64,000 nucleotides of DNA from Youhaiella tibetensis (GCF_008000755.1 NZ_CP041690.1:1551260-1615259); one strand, 5' to 3'. Positions 49,203 through 59,715 are shown, numbered from the stretch's first letter. Numbers and translations are program-made. Notes: generated by a model from the letters alone, not told the origin.

Positions 49203-50546
49203 TTAGAGGATCGGCGCGCCGCTATAGGACGCAAGGAATGCGTCGAGCTGCTGGGAGGCAGCGGTCGCGGTCGCCTGCGGATCGGCGCCGCCCAACTGCG
49301 TGGCCTGGATGGCATCGGAGATGATCTTGTAGACCTCCGGCGGCACGCGGGGTTCGGCGCGCGTGCCGGGATGGATGTCCTTGGAGAATACCGCCATCTT
49401 GCCCTTGTTGAACGCTTCCCCGCCTTGCCTGAGCGCGCTGTCGCGCGGGGGCATGTCCGACTTGGCGACAGTGCACCAATCAACCACGCGCTGGATAGAA
49501 TCCGGAGCCATCGAGGCCAGGGCCCAGGCGATGAACCTGGAGGCGGCCTCCGGGTTCTTGCCCTTGGCGTTGGCGACGAAAGCCCAGCCACCGCCGACGG
49601 TCACGTACTTGCCGCCATTGGGGACGGGAAGCTTGAATATGCCGTAGGGAACGTCCGGCGCGTTGTTCTCCATGGCCGAGATGCCCCAGATGCCCACGTT
49701 CTGCATGGCGCAGTAGCCGGACCCGAGATTGGCGACGATATCGCCGCCGCCACCGCCCAGAATCTGGCGCGGGGCAGCGCCGGAATTGATCGCATCCTGC
49801 CAGAGCTTGAGGGCCTGCACGACGGCCGGGGAATCGAACCCTGACTTGCCTTCCGCCGTCTGGAATTCGCCGCCGCCCTGCCACATAAAGGGATACCAGG
49901 TGAAGTTCTGGTAGTAGCCGGGACCGGTCTCGAACATGAGCCCGTAGCGCTCCCCGGTGGTGAGCTTGTTGCCGAGTTCGAGCAGCTCGTCCCAGGTCTT
50001 TGGCACGTCGTTTTCGTTAAGGCCCGCATCCTCGAAGGCCTTGACTGAGTAGTAGAAAGCCATCGGCTCAACTTCCATCGGCACGCCGTAAATCTTGCCG
50101 TCCACCATGCGGTTGGCGATCACGCTTTGCGGAAAATCCTGCTGCGCGGCCGCTTCGATATGGGGCGTAAGGTCGGCGAGGACGCCGCCGTTGTAATAGC
50201 GCAGGAAATCGCCCGGCGAGATGATGAAGATATCCGGGCCCTGGCCCGAAGCGAACGAAGTGGCGAGCTTGGAGCCGGAGATATAGTCCGAGCCCACGAC
50301 GTATTCGAGGTTGACCTTGGTGTCGTTGGCCGCGTTCCAGGCATCGACCATGGTGGTGAACCAATCGACCTGGGTCTTGACGTCGCCACGGGGGGCGTAG
50401 AACTGCCAGAAGCTCAGGGCGTTGTCCTGCGCGAACGCCTTGCCAATCATCGGCAGGCCCGCAACGCCGGCCGCACCGAGCGCGGTGGCGCCCTTGAGCA
50501 CCGAACGACGGGACCAGCCCCGTGGCGTATTGTTGTCGCTAGTCAT
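49203..50546 (-). CDS. Sugar ABC binding protein with Tat signal
   Basis: 447 residues. The N-terminus has a twin-arginine motif (SRRSVLKG) before a hydrophobic stretch and the cut site KAFA-QDN, so it is exported folded by Tat. The mature part is a family 1 binding protein (LSFWQFYAPRGDVK, DIFIISPGDFLRYY). GGGAGGAG precedes the ATG. Binds the glycan later cut by the GH172-type enzyme. Confidence 0.9.
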   Translation of the reverse strand: MTSDNNTPRGWSRRSVLKGATALGAAGVAGLPMIGKAFAQDNALSFWQFYAPRGDVKTQVDWFTTMVDAWNAANDTKVNLEYVVGSDYISGSKLATSFASGQGPDIFIISPGDFLRYYNGGVLADLTPHIEAAAQQDFPQSVIANRMVDGKIYGVPMEVEPMAFYYSVKAFEDAGLNENDVPKTWDELLELGNKLTTGERYGLMFETGPGYYQNFTWYPFMWQGGGEFQTAEGKSGFDSPAVVQALKLWQDAINSGAAPRQILGGGGGDIVANLGSGYCAMQNVGIWGISAMENNAPDVPYGIFKLPVPNGGKYVTVGGGWAFVANAKGKNPEAASRFIAWALASMAPDSIQRVVDWCTVAKSDMPPRDSALRQGGEAFNKGKMAVFSKDIHPGTRAEPRVPPEVYKIISDAIQATQLGGADPQATATAASQQLDAFLASYSGAPIL

Positions 50547-50573
50547 AGCACTCCTCCCTTGAAGTGTCTTTGA

Positions 50574-50591
50574 CCGGGGTTTTGGCCCCGG
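50574..50591 (-). terminator. Short hairpin between lacI and binding-protein gene
   Basis: CCGGGG and CCCCGG form a 6-bp stem with a 6-base AT/GG loop just after the LacI stop. It could attenuate read-through, or be neutral. Confidence 0.3.
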
Positions 50592-50595
50592 CGGT

Positions 50596-51600
50596 TCAGG
50601 CGGTTTCGTACTCCATCAGCACGCAGGGGACTGTTTCCCTGCGTGACGCTTGCCCGACGTCGCCTCCAAGCCTGTCGAGCAGCATTTGCGTGGCCCGGCG
50701 TGCCAGCACCTCGGGGCTGTTGCCCACCGTGGTCAGGCGCGGCCGGACATATTCGAGTTGAGCGATGTGGTCGAAGGTGGCCACGGCGATGTCGCCGGGG
50801 ACGCGGATTCCGCGATCGTAGAATTCGGTCAGGGCACCGATGGCCATGAGCGAGTTGGCAAAGAACACCGCCGAGGGCAGGGCCTCCGCATGGGTGTCGC
50901 AGAGCCAGCCGACGGCGGCCTGCCCCGAAGGCGGCAGGAACGAACCCTCAAAGCGCAGTGTCGGGTCAAGCGGAACGCCATGATCGGCCAGCGCCTGCTC
51001 GAACCCGGCACTGCGCGCGCCCGATTCCCGAAATGCGGTGGGGCCGGTGACATGGGCGATACGGCGGTGTCCGGCCCTGGCCAGATGCGTGCCCATGAGA
51101 TAGCCGCCGCCATAATCGTCGAGGCTGACGCTGTCGATGCCCGGGCTGTCGAGCGGGCCGATGAAGACCACGGGCAGGTCGATCTGCTCGATCTGGTCGA
51201 GCATGCCGTGCAGCGCGAAATCGGCCACGATCACGCCATCAACCCGCTTGCGGCTCAACTGCTTGAGATATTCGCGCCCGTGCAACTCCGGGTGGCCGCC
51301 CGGCACGTCGGTGTTAAAGACCAGGGTGTCCATGCCGGACGCCTCGATCTCGGTCTGCACCGTTTTGACCAGTTCGGTGAAATAGGGGTTGAGGATATCC
51401 GGGATGAAGATGGCCACCAAGTTCGTTCGCCCGGTGCGCAGGCTCTGCGCCTGCGGGTTGGGGACGTAGCCCAGCTCCTCGATGGCGGCCAGCACGCGTT
51501 CGCGCAGTGGCTTGGAAACCCGGTCGGCATGGTTGAGCACGTGCGACACAGTCGTACGCGACACCCCCGCTCGCTCCGCCACTTTCGAGATCGTGCTCAT
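50596..51600 (-). CDS. LacI-family regulator of the GH172 operon
   Basis: 334 residues. HTH VAERAGVSRTTVSHVLNHA followed by a sugar sensor domain. It stands first in the leftward operon, 49 bases before the binding-protein gene, and probably represses it and itself through the tandem operator at 51628. Close paralogue of the protein at 23982, with the same length and identical DNA-recognition region. Confidence 0.92.
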   Translation of the reverse strand: MSTISKVAERAGVSRTTVSHVLNHADRVSKPLRERVLAAIEELGYVPNPQAQSLRTGRTNLVAIFIPDILNPYFTELVKTVQTEIEASGMDTLVFNTDVPGGHPELHGREYLKQLSRKRVDGVIVADFALHGMLDQIEQIDLPVVFIGPLDSPGIDSVSLDDYGGGYLMGTHLARAGHRRIAHVTGPTAFRESGARSAGFEQALADHGVPLDPTLRFEGSFLPPSGQAAVGWLCDTHAEALPSAVFFANSLMAIGALTEFYDRGIRVPGDIAVATFDHIAQLEYVRPRLTTVGNSPEVLARRATQMLLDRLGGDVGQASRRETVPCVLMEYETA

Positions 51601-51627
51601 GAAGGGTATTGTTAGCAGCTCAAAATC

Positions 51628-51651
51628 GATTTGCAAATGGATTTGCAAATC
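51628..51651. promoter_or_regulatory. Tandem LacI operator
   Basis: Two adjacent 12-mers, GATTTGCAAATG and GATTTGCAAATC, each with the palindrome ATTTGCAAAT; the second is a perfect 14-bp palindrome with its flanks (GGATTTGCAAATCC). It lies 28 bases upstream of the LacI start. Confidence 0.75.
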
Positions 51652-51711
51652 CATTCATATGGCGCGCGGGGAACGCCCGTGCCGGGGTTTAAGGGCGGGT
51701 GGGCCAGCGAT

Positions 51712-51762
51712 TTTACGCAGGCTTTACGCGGGGTTGGGGCAATCGGTCTGGCGCCGTTACGC
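51712..51762 (+). promoter_or_regulatory. Candidate KdpE binding repeats
   Basis: TTTACGC occurs at 51712-51718 and 51723-51729, an 11-bp period on one face of the helix, with a partial copy TTACGC at 51757-51762. Direct repeats of this spacing are usual for OmpR-family regulators. They lie about 80 bases before the first kdp reading frame. Confidence 0.45.
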
Positions 51763-51806
51763 GCCCTCGCTCTATCGCGGCTTCATCCCAATCGGATGGA
51801 GCGATC

Positions 51807-51896
51807 ATGTTTCTCGATCTCGTGTTTCTGACCGGCGGATTGGCGGCCTTTGCGGTCGCCGCGCTGCTGGTCCTTGCCGTGGAGCAGCTCAAGTGA
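51807..51896 (+). CDS. 29-residue membrane peptide upstream of kdpF
   Basis: ATG at 51807, preceded by GGATGGAGCG. One membrane helix (FLTGGLAAFAVAALLVLAV) ending EQLK. The stop overlaps the GTG of kdpF (GTGA), so the two are translationally coupled. Similar short hydrophobic peptides ending in an acidic-x-x-Leu tail precede kdpF in other proteobacteria, from memory. Possibly an accessory subunit of KdpABC. Confidence 0.6.
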   Translation: MFLDLVFLTGGLAAFAVAALLVLAVEQLK

Positions 51897-51982
51897 CCCT
51901 CGATATCGTGCTGGGCGCGATCCTGGCTGCTGCCCTGTTCGTCTATCTCCTTGCGGCGCTGCTGCGCCCCGAACGCTTCTAG
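51893..51982 (+). CDS. kdpF: Potassium-transporting ATPase subunit KdpF
   Basis: 29 residues from a GTG: a single membrane helix followed by LLRPERF, the typical KdpF ending. KdpF stabilises the KdpABC complex. Overlaps the upstream peptide gene and abuts kdpA. Confidence 0.85.
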   Translation: MTLDIVLGAILAAALFVYLLAALLRPERF

Positions 51983-51994
51983 GTGAGCATTCCA

Positions 51995-53686
51995 ATGGTT
52001 TCCGACCTCGTCCAAGTCGCCATCTATGGCGCGCTGCTCGTGGGGCTGGCCGTGCCCATCGGGCTCTATATGGCGCGCGTCTATTCAGGCGAACTCAAGT
52101 TCCTGGCCCCAATCGAGCGTGGCATCTATGCCGTTGCCGGCGTCAAGGCCGGGCAGGGGCAGCACTGGAGCGCCTATGCGCTTTCCCTAATCGCCTTCAA
52201 TGCCGCCGGGTTCGTGCTGCTGTTCCTGATCCTCAAGTTCCAGGACCTGCTGCCGTTCAACCCCGCCGGCCTTCCCGGGCTCGCGCCCGACCTGGCGTTC
52301 AACACCACGGTCTCGTTCGTCACCAACACCAACTGGCAAGCCTATGGGGGCGAAACCACGCTCTCCAACTTCAGCCAGATGGCCGGCCTGACGACGCAGA
52401 ACTTCCTCTCTGCCGCCACCGGCATGGCCGTGGCCGCCGCCGTGGCGCGCGGGCTGGCGGCGCGCCAGGTCAAGGCGATCGGCAATTTCTGGGTCGATAT
52501 GGTGCGCTCCACACTCTACATCCTGCTGCCGCTCGCCATCGTGCTGGCGGTCGTGCTGATGTGGACCGGCGTGCCTCAGACCCTGGATGCTTCCGTCTCC
52601 GCCACCACGCTCGAAGGCGCGCACCAGACGATCTCGGTCGGCCCGGTGGCCTCCCAGCTCGCGATCAAGCAGTTGGGGACCAATGGTGGGGGCTTCTTCA
52701 ATACCAACTCGTCCCACCCCCTCGAGAACCCGACGGCGCTGTCGAACCTCCTGACCATGATCGCGATCTTCGTGGTCTCGGTCGCCTTCCCGTTCACCTT
52801 CGGGAGGATGGTCAACGACAAGCGGCAGGGCAGGGCCCTGTTTGCCGCCATGGGCGTGCTGCTGGTGCTCGGCTTTGCCGGCATCTACGCGGCCGAAAAG
52901 GCGGGCAATCCGCTCCAGGCCGGCATCGTCCAGAGCGAGATGGGCAACATGGAGGGCAAGGAAGTCCGCTTCGGCGTCGTCAATTCGGCGATCTGGGCCG
53001 AGGCAACGACTGCCGCCTCCAACGGTTCGGTCAACTCCATGCATGACAGTTTCACGCCGCTGGGTGGCCTCATCGCCATGCTCAACATGGCGCTGGGCGA
53101 AGTGGTCTTCGGCGGCGTCGGCGTCGGCCTGACGGGCATGCTGCTGATGGTGATCGTAACCCTCTTCCTGGCCGGACTGATGGTGGGACGCACGCCCGAG
53201 TACCTGGGCAAGAAGATCGAGGCGCGCGAGGTCAAGCTCGCGGCCCTGACCCTGATGGTGATGCCGATCGGCGTGCTGGTGTTTTCGGGCCTGGCGATCC
53301 TGGCAGGCACCGCACAGTCCTCCGTGCAGGACGCAGGGCCGCATGGGCTCTCCGAACTGCTCTACGCCTATATCTCAGCGACGGGGAACAACGGCTCGGC
53401 CTTTGCCGGCTTCACGGCGAACGTGGTCTGGCACAACACCTTCCTCGGCATCGCCATGCTCCTGGGCCGGTACGGCTACATCATCCCGATCCTGGCGATC
53501 GCGGGCTCGCTCGCCGCCAAGAAGAGCGCGCCGCCCTCGGCGGGCACCTTCCCGACCCACGGACCGCTCTTCGTCACGCTGCTGGTCGTCGCCGTCCTCA
53601 TCGTGGGAGCGCTCACCTTCCTGCCCGTCTTCGCCCTGGGTCCGATTGCCGAGCAAGTATCCCTTGCCGCCGGCCAGAGCTTCTAA
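51995..53686 (+). CDS. kdpA: Potassium-transporting ATPase subunit KdpA
   Basis: 563 residues from the ATG at 51995, which has AGGTGAG 7 bases before it; a GTG at 51983 is in frame. Ten membrane helices; selectivity-filter segments such as [11 protein letters not shown] and [19 protein letters not shown] are intact. It binds and channels potassium in the KdpFABC pump. Confidence 0.95.
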   Translation: MVSDLVQVAIYGALLVGLAVPIGLYMARVYSGELKFLAPIERGIYAVAGVKAGQGQHWSAYALSLIAFNAAGFVLLFLILKFQDLLPFNPAGLPGLAPDLAFNTTVSFVTNTNWQAYGGETTLSNFSQMAGLTTQNFLSAATGMAVAAAVARGLAARQVKAIGNFWVDMVRSTLYILLPLAIVLAVVLMWTGVPQTLDASVSATTLEGAHQTISVGPVASQLAIKQLGTNGGGFFNTNSSHPLENPTALSNLLTMIAIFVVSVAFPFTFGRMVNDKRQGRALFAAMGVLLVLGFAGIYAAEKAGNPLQAGIVQSEMGNMEGKEVRFGVVNSAIWAEATTAASNGSVNSMHDSFTPLGGLIAMLNMALGEVVFGGVGVGLTGMLLMVIVTLFLAGLMVGRTPEYLGKKIEAREVKLAALTLMVMPIGVLVFSGLAILAGTAQSSVQDAGPHGLSELLYAYISATGNNGSAFAGFTANVVWHNTFLGIAMLLGRYGYIIPILAIAGSLAAKKSAPPSAGTFPTHGPLFVTLLVVAVLIVGALTFLPVFALGPIAEQVSLAAGQSF

Positions 53687-53696
53687 GGATAGTCTC

Positions 53697-55748
53697 ATGT
53701 CCAAACAGCCAACCCTTACCAGGGAAATCGGCCTCTTCGATCCCGCCATCCTCCTGCGGGCAGCCGGGCAGGCCGTCACCAAGCTCAACCCCAAGGGGCT
53801 GATGCGCAACCCGGTGATCTTCGTCACCGCCCTCGTTTCGGTCTTCACCACCATCCTGGCGATCCGCGACGGCGTGACGGGTGCGCCCTCGTTCGGCATC
53901 GGGGTCCAGATTGCCATCTGGCTCTGGTTCACGGTGCTCTTTGCCAACTTCGCCGAGGCTATTGCGGAAGGGCGCGGCAAGGCCCGCGCCGATGCCTTCC
54001 GTGCCACCAAGGCCTCGGCACGTGCCAAGGTTCTGGTCGACCCCAAGAACCGAGAAATCTTCGAATGGCAGGATCTTGCCGATGTCGATATCGGCGAAAT
54101 CATCGTCGTGGAGTCCGGGGATGTCATACCGACGGATGGCGAGGTCATCGAGGGCATAGCCTCGGTCGACGAGAGTGCGATCACCGGCGAGTCCGCGCCC
54201 GTCATCCGGGAATCGGGCGGCGACCGTTCGTCCGTGACGGGCGGAACGCGTGTCGTCTCGGACTGGCTCGTGGTCCGGATCACCGCCAAGGCCGGCGAAA
54301 CGTTCCTCGACAAGATGATCGCGCTGGTCGAAGGCGCCAAGCGGCAGAAGACCCCCAACGAAATCGCGCTGGACATCCTGCTTGCCGCGCTGACCCTGGT
54401 GTTCCTCTTCGTGGTGGTGACGCTGCCGTTCTTCGCGCTCTGGTCGGGCTCCCATATCCCCACCATCTACCTGGCAGCGCTGTTCATCACCCTGATCCCG
54501 ACCACGATCGGCGGCCTGCTCTCGGCCATCGGCATTGCCGGCATGGACCGGCTGGTCAAGGCCAATGTCGTGGCCAAGTCCGGGCGCGCCGTCGAGGCGG
54601 CCGGCGATATCGACGTGCTGCTGCTCGACAAGACGGGCACCATCACCTTCGGCAACCGCATGGCAGACGCCTTCGACCCTCTGCCCGGAATCAGCGAACG
54701 CGAACTCGCCGAGGCGGCGTTCCTCTCCTCGCTTGCCGACGACACACCCGAAGGCAAGTCGATCGTCGAGCTGGCGCAGCGCAAGTTCGGCTTTTCGGAT
54801 AACCCGGTGCGCGACGAGGCGACCTTCGTGCCCTTTACCGCCCAGACCCGCATGTCGGGCGCCGACCTGCCCGATGGCGTCGAATTGCGCAAGGGCGCCT
54901 CGGACGCGGTACTCAAATATGCCCACCAGCATTCGGGCACCGAGCTCGACGCGATCATCCGCCGGATCGCGAGTTCGGGTGGTACGCCGCTGGTCGTTAC
55001 CAGGGATCGCCGCATCCTGGGCGTCGTGCACCTCAAGGACGTGGTCAAGCCGCAGATCCGCGAGCGCTTCGCCGAATTGCGCACCATGGGCATTCGCACC
55101 GTGATGATCACGGGGGACAACCCGCTGACGGCTGCCGCCATCGCCGCGGAAGCCGGGGTTGACGATTTCCTCGCCGAGGCCACGCCCGAGCGCAAGCTCG
55201 AGCTCATTCGCAGCGAACAGGCGAACGGACGGCTGGTAGCCATGTGCGGGGACGGCTCGAACGACGCGCCCGCCCTGGCCCAGGCCGATGTCGGGGTGGC
55301 AATGAACTCGGGCACGCCGGCAGCCAAGGAAGCGGGCAACCTCGTCGACCTCGACAGCGACCCTACCAAGCTCATCGAGATCGTGCTGGTGGGCAAGCAA
55401 CTGCTGATTTCGCGCGGAGCGCTGACCACCTTTTCGATCGCCAACGATGTGGCCAAGTACTTCGCCATCCTGCCGGCGCTGTTCGTCTCGTCCTATCCGG
55501 GGCTGCAGGTGCTCAACGTCATGGGGCTGGCGAGCCCGGAATCGGCGATCCTCTCGGCGCTGATCTTCAACGCGCTCGTCATCGTGGCGCTGATCCCGAT
55601 CGCGCTACGGGGCGTGCGCTACAAGCCCGCCACCGCCTCCGCCCTCCTGTCCCGCAACCTGCTGATCTACGGGCTGGGCGGACTCGTCGTGCCGTTCATA
55701 GGCATCAAGCTCATCGACATGGCGGTCGCCATGCTCCACCTGGTTTGA
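53697..55748 (+). CDS. kdpB: Potassium-transporting ATPase subunit KdpB
   Basis: 683 residues, normal length. Phosphorylation site [11 protein letters not shown] (aspartate near 311), actuator TGESAP, nucleotide domain KGASDAV and hinge [16 protein letters not shown] are all intact. The TGES serine is the residue whose phosphorylation shuts down KdpB in E. coli. P-type ATPase energising KdpA. Confidence 0.96.
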   Translation: MSKQPTLTREIGLFDPAILLRAAGQAVTKLNPKGLMRNPVIFVTALVSVFTTILAIRDGVTGAPSFGIGVQIAIWLWFTVLFANFAEAIAEGRGKARADAFRATKASARAKVLVDPKNREIFEWQDLADVDIGEIIVVESGDVIPTDGEVIEGIASVDESAITGESAPVIRESGGDRSSVTGGTRVVSDWLVVRITAKAGETFLDKMIALVEGAKRQKTPNEIALDILLAALTLVFLFVVVTLPFFALWSGSHIPTIYLAALFITLIPTTIGGLLSAIGIAGMDRLVKANVVAKSGRAVEAAGDIDVLLLDKTGTITFGNRMADAFDPLPGISERELAEAAFLSSLADDTPEGKSIVELAQRKFGFSDNPVRDEATFVPFTAQTRMSGADLPDGVELRKGASDAVLKYAHQHSGTELDAIIRRIASSGGTPLVVTRDRRILGVVHLKDVVKPQIRERFAELRTMGIRTVMITGDNPLTAAAIAAEAGVDDFLAEATPERKLELIRSEQANGRLVAMCGDGSNDAPALAQADVGVAMNSGTPAAKEAGNLVDLDSDPTKLIEIVLVGKQLLISRGALTTFSIANDVAKYFAILPALFVSSYPGLQVLNVMGLASPESAILSALIFNALVIVALIPIALRGVRYKPATASALLSRNLLIYGLGGLVVPFIGIKLIDMAVAMLHLV

Positions 55749-55759
55749 GGAGAGATAGC

Positions 55760-56320
55760 ATGCTTACACATCTGCGACCCGCAATCGCTACGCTGGGCCT
55801 GCTGACCCTTCTCACCGGCGTCGCCTATCCGCTGGCCATGACCGGCATCGGACAATCGGTCTTCACCGGTTCGGCGAACGGTTCGATGGTCACCGTGGAC
55901 GGCAAGCTCGTCGGCTCCGCCTTCGTAGGGCAATCCTTCCAGTCGGATCGCTATTTCCACGGGCGTCCGTCCGCGACCGGGCCGGATCCCTACAACGCGG
56001 CGTCGTCGTCGGGATCGAACCTCGGACCGAGCTCGAAGGCGCTGGACGAAGAGGTGCGCAAACGTGCCGCCGCGCTGGGCGGAGAAGGGCCCGTTCCTGC
56101 AGACCTGGTGACGGCCTCCGCCTCCGGGCTCGATCCCGACATCTCGCCGGAAGGCGCGGCCTGGCAGGTCGCCCGCGTCGCTGCTGCGCGCGGCTTGCCG
56201 GTCAAAGATATAGAGCAACTCGTTGCGCAGCATACCAGGGGACGTGACTTTGGTATGCTCGGGCAGCCCCGAGTCAACGTGCTCGAGCTCAACATGGCGC
56301 TCGACGCTCTCAAATCGTAG
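55760..56320 (+). CDS. kdpC: Potassium-transporting ATPase subunit KdpC
   Basis: 186 residues from the ATG at 55760 with GAGGAGA upstream. One N-terminal membrane helix, then GSAFVGQSFQSDRYFHGRPSAT and DLVTASASGLDPDISPE, the KdpC signatures. Confidence 0.95.
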   Translation: MLTHLRPAIATLGLLTLLTGVAYPLAMTGIGQSVFTGSANGSMVTVDGKLVGSAFVGQSFQSDRYFHGRPSATGPDPYNAASSSGSNLGPSSKALDEEVRKRAAALGGEGPVPADLVTASASGLDPDISPEGAAWQVARVAAARGLPVKDIEQLVAQHTRGRDFGMLGQPRVNVLELNMALDALKS

Positions 56321-56326
56321 GACGAG

Positions 56327-59020
56327 ATGGCTCTGGCCGAACCCAGCCGACCGACCCCCGAAGCCCTCCTTGGCGAAATCAGCAAGGAGGGCAGGGGCAA
56401 GCTCAAGGTCTTCCTCGGCGCCGCACCCGGCGTCGGGAAGACTTTTGCCATGCTCGAGGAGGCGGACAACCGCAAGCGCGCGGGCATCGATGTGGTCGTG
56501 GGGCTGGTCGAAACCCACGGACGCGCCGAAACCGCCAAGCTCCTCAAGCCGCTCGAGCAGATCGCGCGCCGCAAGGTGGAGTATCGCGGCCAGATGCTCG
56601 AGGAGCTGGACATCGACGCGGTGCTGGCCCGCAAGCCGCAACTTGCGATTATCGACGAGCTGGCGCACACCAACGTGCCCGGATCGCGCCATCTCAAGCG
56701 CTGGCAGGACGTGGTGGAAATCCTCGACGCCGGCATCGACGTCACCACCACGCTCAACGTCCAGCACATTGAAAGCCTCAACGACGTCGTTGCGCGGATT
56801 ACCGGCGTGCGGGTGCAGGAAACCGTCCCGGACGAAATCCTACGCCGCGCCGACGACATCGAAATCATCGACCTGCCGCCCGAGGAGCTGATCACCCGCC
56901 TCAAGGCAGGCAAGGTCTACGTGCCGGGCAATATCGGCCGCGCGCTCGAGAACTTCTTCACCAAGGGGAACCTGACGGCCCTGCGCGAACTGGCGCTGCG
57001 CACCGCCGCCAGCCGGGTGGATGCCGAAATGCTGGCCTACATGCAGGCCAATGCCGTCCGTGGCCCCTGGCCGACGCAGGAACGCCTGCTCGTCTGCATC
57101 AACGAAGCCGGCATAGCCAAGACGCTGGTGCGGGCCGGCAAGCGCATGGCCGAGCGGGCCAACATCCCCTGGCTGGTCGCTACCGTGGTGACGCCGCGCC
57201 ACGAGGCCATGGGGGACGCGGCACAGCGTGGCATCGCCGAGGCCATGCAGCTTGCCGAAAGCCTGGGCGCCGAGACGGTGACCCTTCATGCCGAAAGCAA
57301 TGCGGCCGAGGAAATCCTCGACCTCGCCAGGCACCGCAACGTCTCGCGCATCGTCATCGGCCGCCCCAGGCCGCGCCGCCCCTGGCACTTCCTGCGCGAG
57401 CCGGTGGCAGACAAGCTGCTCGACGCCGCCACCGACTTCGAGCTGACTGTGGTTGCAGGGACCGGCAATCGCGAGGAACCGCACCCGGGGCTGCATGTCG
57501 ACCTGTCCATCAACTGGTGGGGCGTGCTGGTGGGGGCGGTGGGCGCCGCCGTGGCGACGTTCGTGGCCTGGGCGGCGCTGGAGATCTACCCGGTCCCGCT
57601 GGCGTCGCTGGCCGTCATCTACCTGGTCGGCGTCCTTTTCGTGGGGGCACGCTACGGCCTGCGCCCGGCCCTCGCGACCAGCCTGGTCTCGTTCCTCTCC
57701 TACAACTTCTTCTTTTCCGAGCCTCTCTACAGCTTCACCATCCGGCAGGTCGAAGATGTGGTGGCCATCTTCCTCTTTCTCATCGGGGCACTGTTCACCG
57801 GCACCCTGGCCGGTCGGTTGCGGGCGCAGGTCCAGTTCATGCGCGCCTCCCAGCGACGGACGGAAACGCTCTACGACTTCGCCAGGCGGATCGCAGAGAA
57901 GACCGAACCGGACGACGTGCTCTACGCCGGCGCCTATCACATCGCGGCAACGCTCGATTGCCGGTCGCTGATCCTCATGCCGGACGACGCCGGGCAGCTC
58001 GAACAGGTGCAGGGCTATCCGAGCATCGAGGAGAACCTGGACGCCCGGGCATTGGGGGCAGCGCGCTGGGCGTTCGAGCGCAATGAGCCCGCGGGAGCCG
58101 GCACCCAGACCCTTCCGACCTCGGACTGGCTGTTCGTTCCCCTCGCCACGGGCAAGCCGCTTGGCGTGATCGGCGTGCAGTTCCGCGACCCCCGCAAGAG
58201 CCTCGATCCCGAAACCAAGCGGCTGCTGCTGGCAGTCGAGGACCAGGTGGCGGTCGCCGTCGAGCGGACGCGCATGGCCGGGGATCTCGAAAATCTGCGC
58301 GTTCAGGCCGAAGGCGAAAAGCTGCGTTCGGCGCTGCTCAACTCGCTCAGCCACGACCTGCGCACGCCACTGGTTTCGGTGATCGGCGCGATCTCGAGCC
58401 TCGGCGAACCCGGCCTGCAAAGCGAGGATCGCCGTGCGCTTCTCGAAACGGCGCTCGACGAGGCTAGGCGGCTGGATCGATACGTGCAGAACCTGCTCAA
58501 CATGACCCGGCTCGAATACGGCGCGCTGACGCCGAAGACTGCCGCGATCGAGTTGCGCGAGGTGGTGGGCGCGGCGCGCCACGACCTGGAGCGGGTGCTT
58601 GTCCGTCATCGCGTTCGCATCGACCTCGACCGGGCCCTGCCGCGCGTCGAGGCGGACCCGGTTCTGCTGACCCAGGCCATCGCCAACGTCCTCGAAAACG
58701 CCGCCAAATACTCGCCGGCCGGATCGGAAATCGTGATCTCCGGGCAGGCGACCGCCCAGGGTGTCGCGCTCTCGATAGCCGATGAGGGGCCGGGCATCGC
58801 GCAGGCGGAGCGGGAAAAGGTGTTCGAGCTCTTCTATCGCGTCACCGAAGGCGACCGCCGCCCCTCCGGGACGGGACTGGGGCTTGCAATCGTTCGCGGC
58901 TTCGTTGAAGCCATGCGCGGAACGGTCGGCGTCAAGGACAATCCGGCCGGCCACGGCGCGATGATCGTCATCACGCTGCCGCTCGCCAACCCCCGTGCCT
59001 TGCCCCAAGAGACAGAATGA
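56327..59020 (+). CDS. kdpD: Osmosensitive potassium sensor kinase KdpD
   Basis: 897 residues, full length. Walker A GAAPGVGKT at 31-39 in the KdpD N-terminal domain, a universal-stress-type domain (about 250-375), four membrane helices (about 400-500), a GAF-like domain, then the kinase core with H-box LSHDLRTPL near 675, ENAAKYSP and GTGLGLAIVRGF. Phosphorylates KdpE under potassium limitation. Six bases after kdpC and four-base ATGA overlap with kdpE. Confidence 0.96.
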   Translation: MALAEPSRPTPEALLGEISKEGRGKLKVFLGAAPGVGKTFAMLEEADNRKRAGIDVVVGLVETHGRAETAKLLKPLEQIARRKVEYRGQMLEELDIDAVLARKPQLAIIDELAHTNVPGSRHLKRWQDVVEILDAGIDVTTTLNVQHIESLNDVVARITGVRVQETVPDEILRRADDIEIIDLPPEELITRLKAGKVYVPGNIGRALENFFTKGNLTALRELALRTAASRVDAEMLAYMQANAVRGPWPTQERLLVCINEAGIAKTLVRAGKRMAERANIPWLVATVVTPRHEAMGDAAQRGIAEAMQLAESLGAETVTLHAESNAAEEILDLARHRNVSRIVIGRPRPRRPWHFLREPVADKLLDAATDFELTVVAGTGNREEPHPGLHVDLSINWWGVLVGAVGAAVATFVAWAALEIYPVPLASLAVIYLVGVLFVGARYGLRPALATSLVSFLSYNFFFSEPLYSFTIRQVEDVVAIFLFLIGALFTGTLAGRLRAQVQFMRASQRRTETLYDFARRIAEKTEPDDVLYAGAYHIAATLDCRSLILMPDDAGQLEQVQGYPSIEENLDARALGAARWAFERNEPAGAGTQTLPTSDWLFVPLATGKPLGVIGVQFRDPRKSLDPETKRLLLAVEDQVAVAVERTRMAGDLENLRVQAEGEKLRSALLNSLSHDLRTPLVSVIGAISSLGEPGLQSEDRRALLETALDEARRLDRYVQNLLNMTRLEYGALTPKTAAIELREVVGAARHDLERVLVRHRVRIDLDRALPRVEADPVLLTQAIANVLENAAKYSPAGSEIVISGQATAQGVALSIADEGPGIAQAEREKVFELFYRVTEGDRRPSGTGLGLAIVRGFVEAMRGTVGVKDNPAGHGAMIVITLPLANPRALPQETE

Positions 59021-59715
59021 GCAGCCAATCCAAGCCCCGCATCCTCCTGATCGAAGACGAGGCGCCCATCCGGCGCTTCCTCACGATCGTGGCGGCGAGC
59101 GCCGGCTTTGAGACCGAGGAAGCCGAGCGGGGACGGGCAGGGGTTGAACTGGCCGCGACCACGGCCCCGGACGTGGTGATCCTCGACCTCGGCTTGCCGG
59201 ACATGGACGGCAAGGCGGTGATCACCGCCATCCGCGAATGGTCGCAGGTGCCCATCCTCGTGCTCTCGGTGAGGGACGCGGAGAACGAGAAGATCGCCGC
59301 CCTCGACGCCGGTGCGGACGACTACGTGACCAAGCCCTTCGCCACCGGCGAACTCATGGCGCGCCTCCGCGCCCTCCTGCGCAACCGCAAGTCTCCGGAC
59401 ACCGAGCCGTCGACCATCGTCGCCGGCGACCTGCAGGTCGATCTCGCCCGCCACGAGGTGACCCTGGCGGGCGAGGAGATCAAGCTGACCCGTAAGGAAT
59501 TCGAGGTGCTGGCGCTCCTCTCCAAGTTCGCCGGTCGGCTGGTGACGCATCGCCAGCTGCTTTCGATGGTCTGGGGGCCGGCGCACCTTGAGGATGCCCA
59601 CTACCTGCGCATCGCGGTGGCCCATATCCGCGACAAGCTTGGGGATGACGCAGCCGAACCGCGCTTTATTGTGACCGAACCGGGCGTCGGCTATCGCCTC
59701 ATCGCCGGGGAGTGA
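59017..59715 (+). CDS. kdpE: Response regulator KdpE
   Basis: 232 residues. Receiver with D57 in VVILDLGLPDMDG and K in DDYVTKPFATGEL; C-terminal OmpR-type winged helix with YLRIAVAHIRDKL. Activates kdpFABC, probably through the TTTACGC repeats at 51712. Confidence 0.95.
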   Translation: MSSQSKPRILLIEDEAPIRRFLTIVAASAGFETEEAERGRAGVELAATTAPDVVILDLGLPDMDGKAVITAIREWSQVPILVLSVRDAENEKIAALDAGADDYVTKPFATGELMARLRALLRNRKSPDTEPSTIVAGDLQVDLARHEVTLAGEEIKLTRKEFEVLALLSKFAGRLVTHRQLLSMVWGPAHLEDAHYLRIAVAHIRDKLGDDAAEPRFIVTEPGVGYRLIAGE

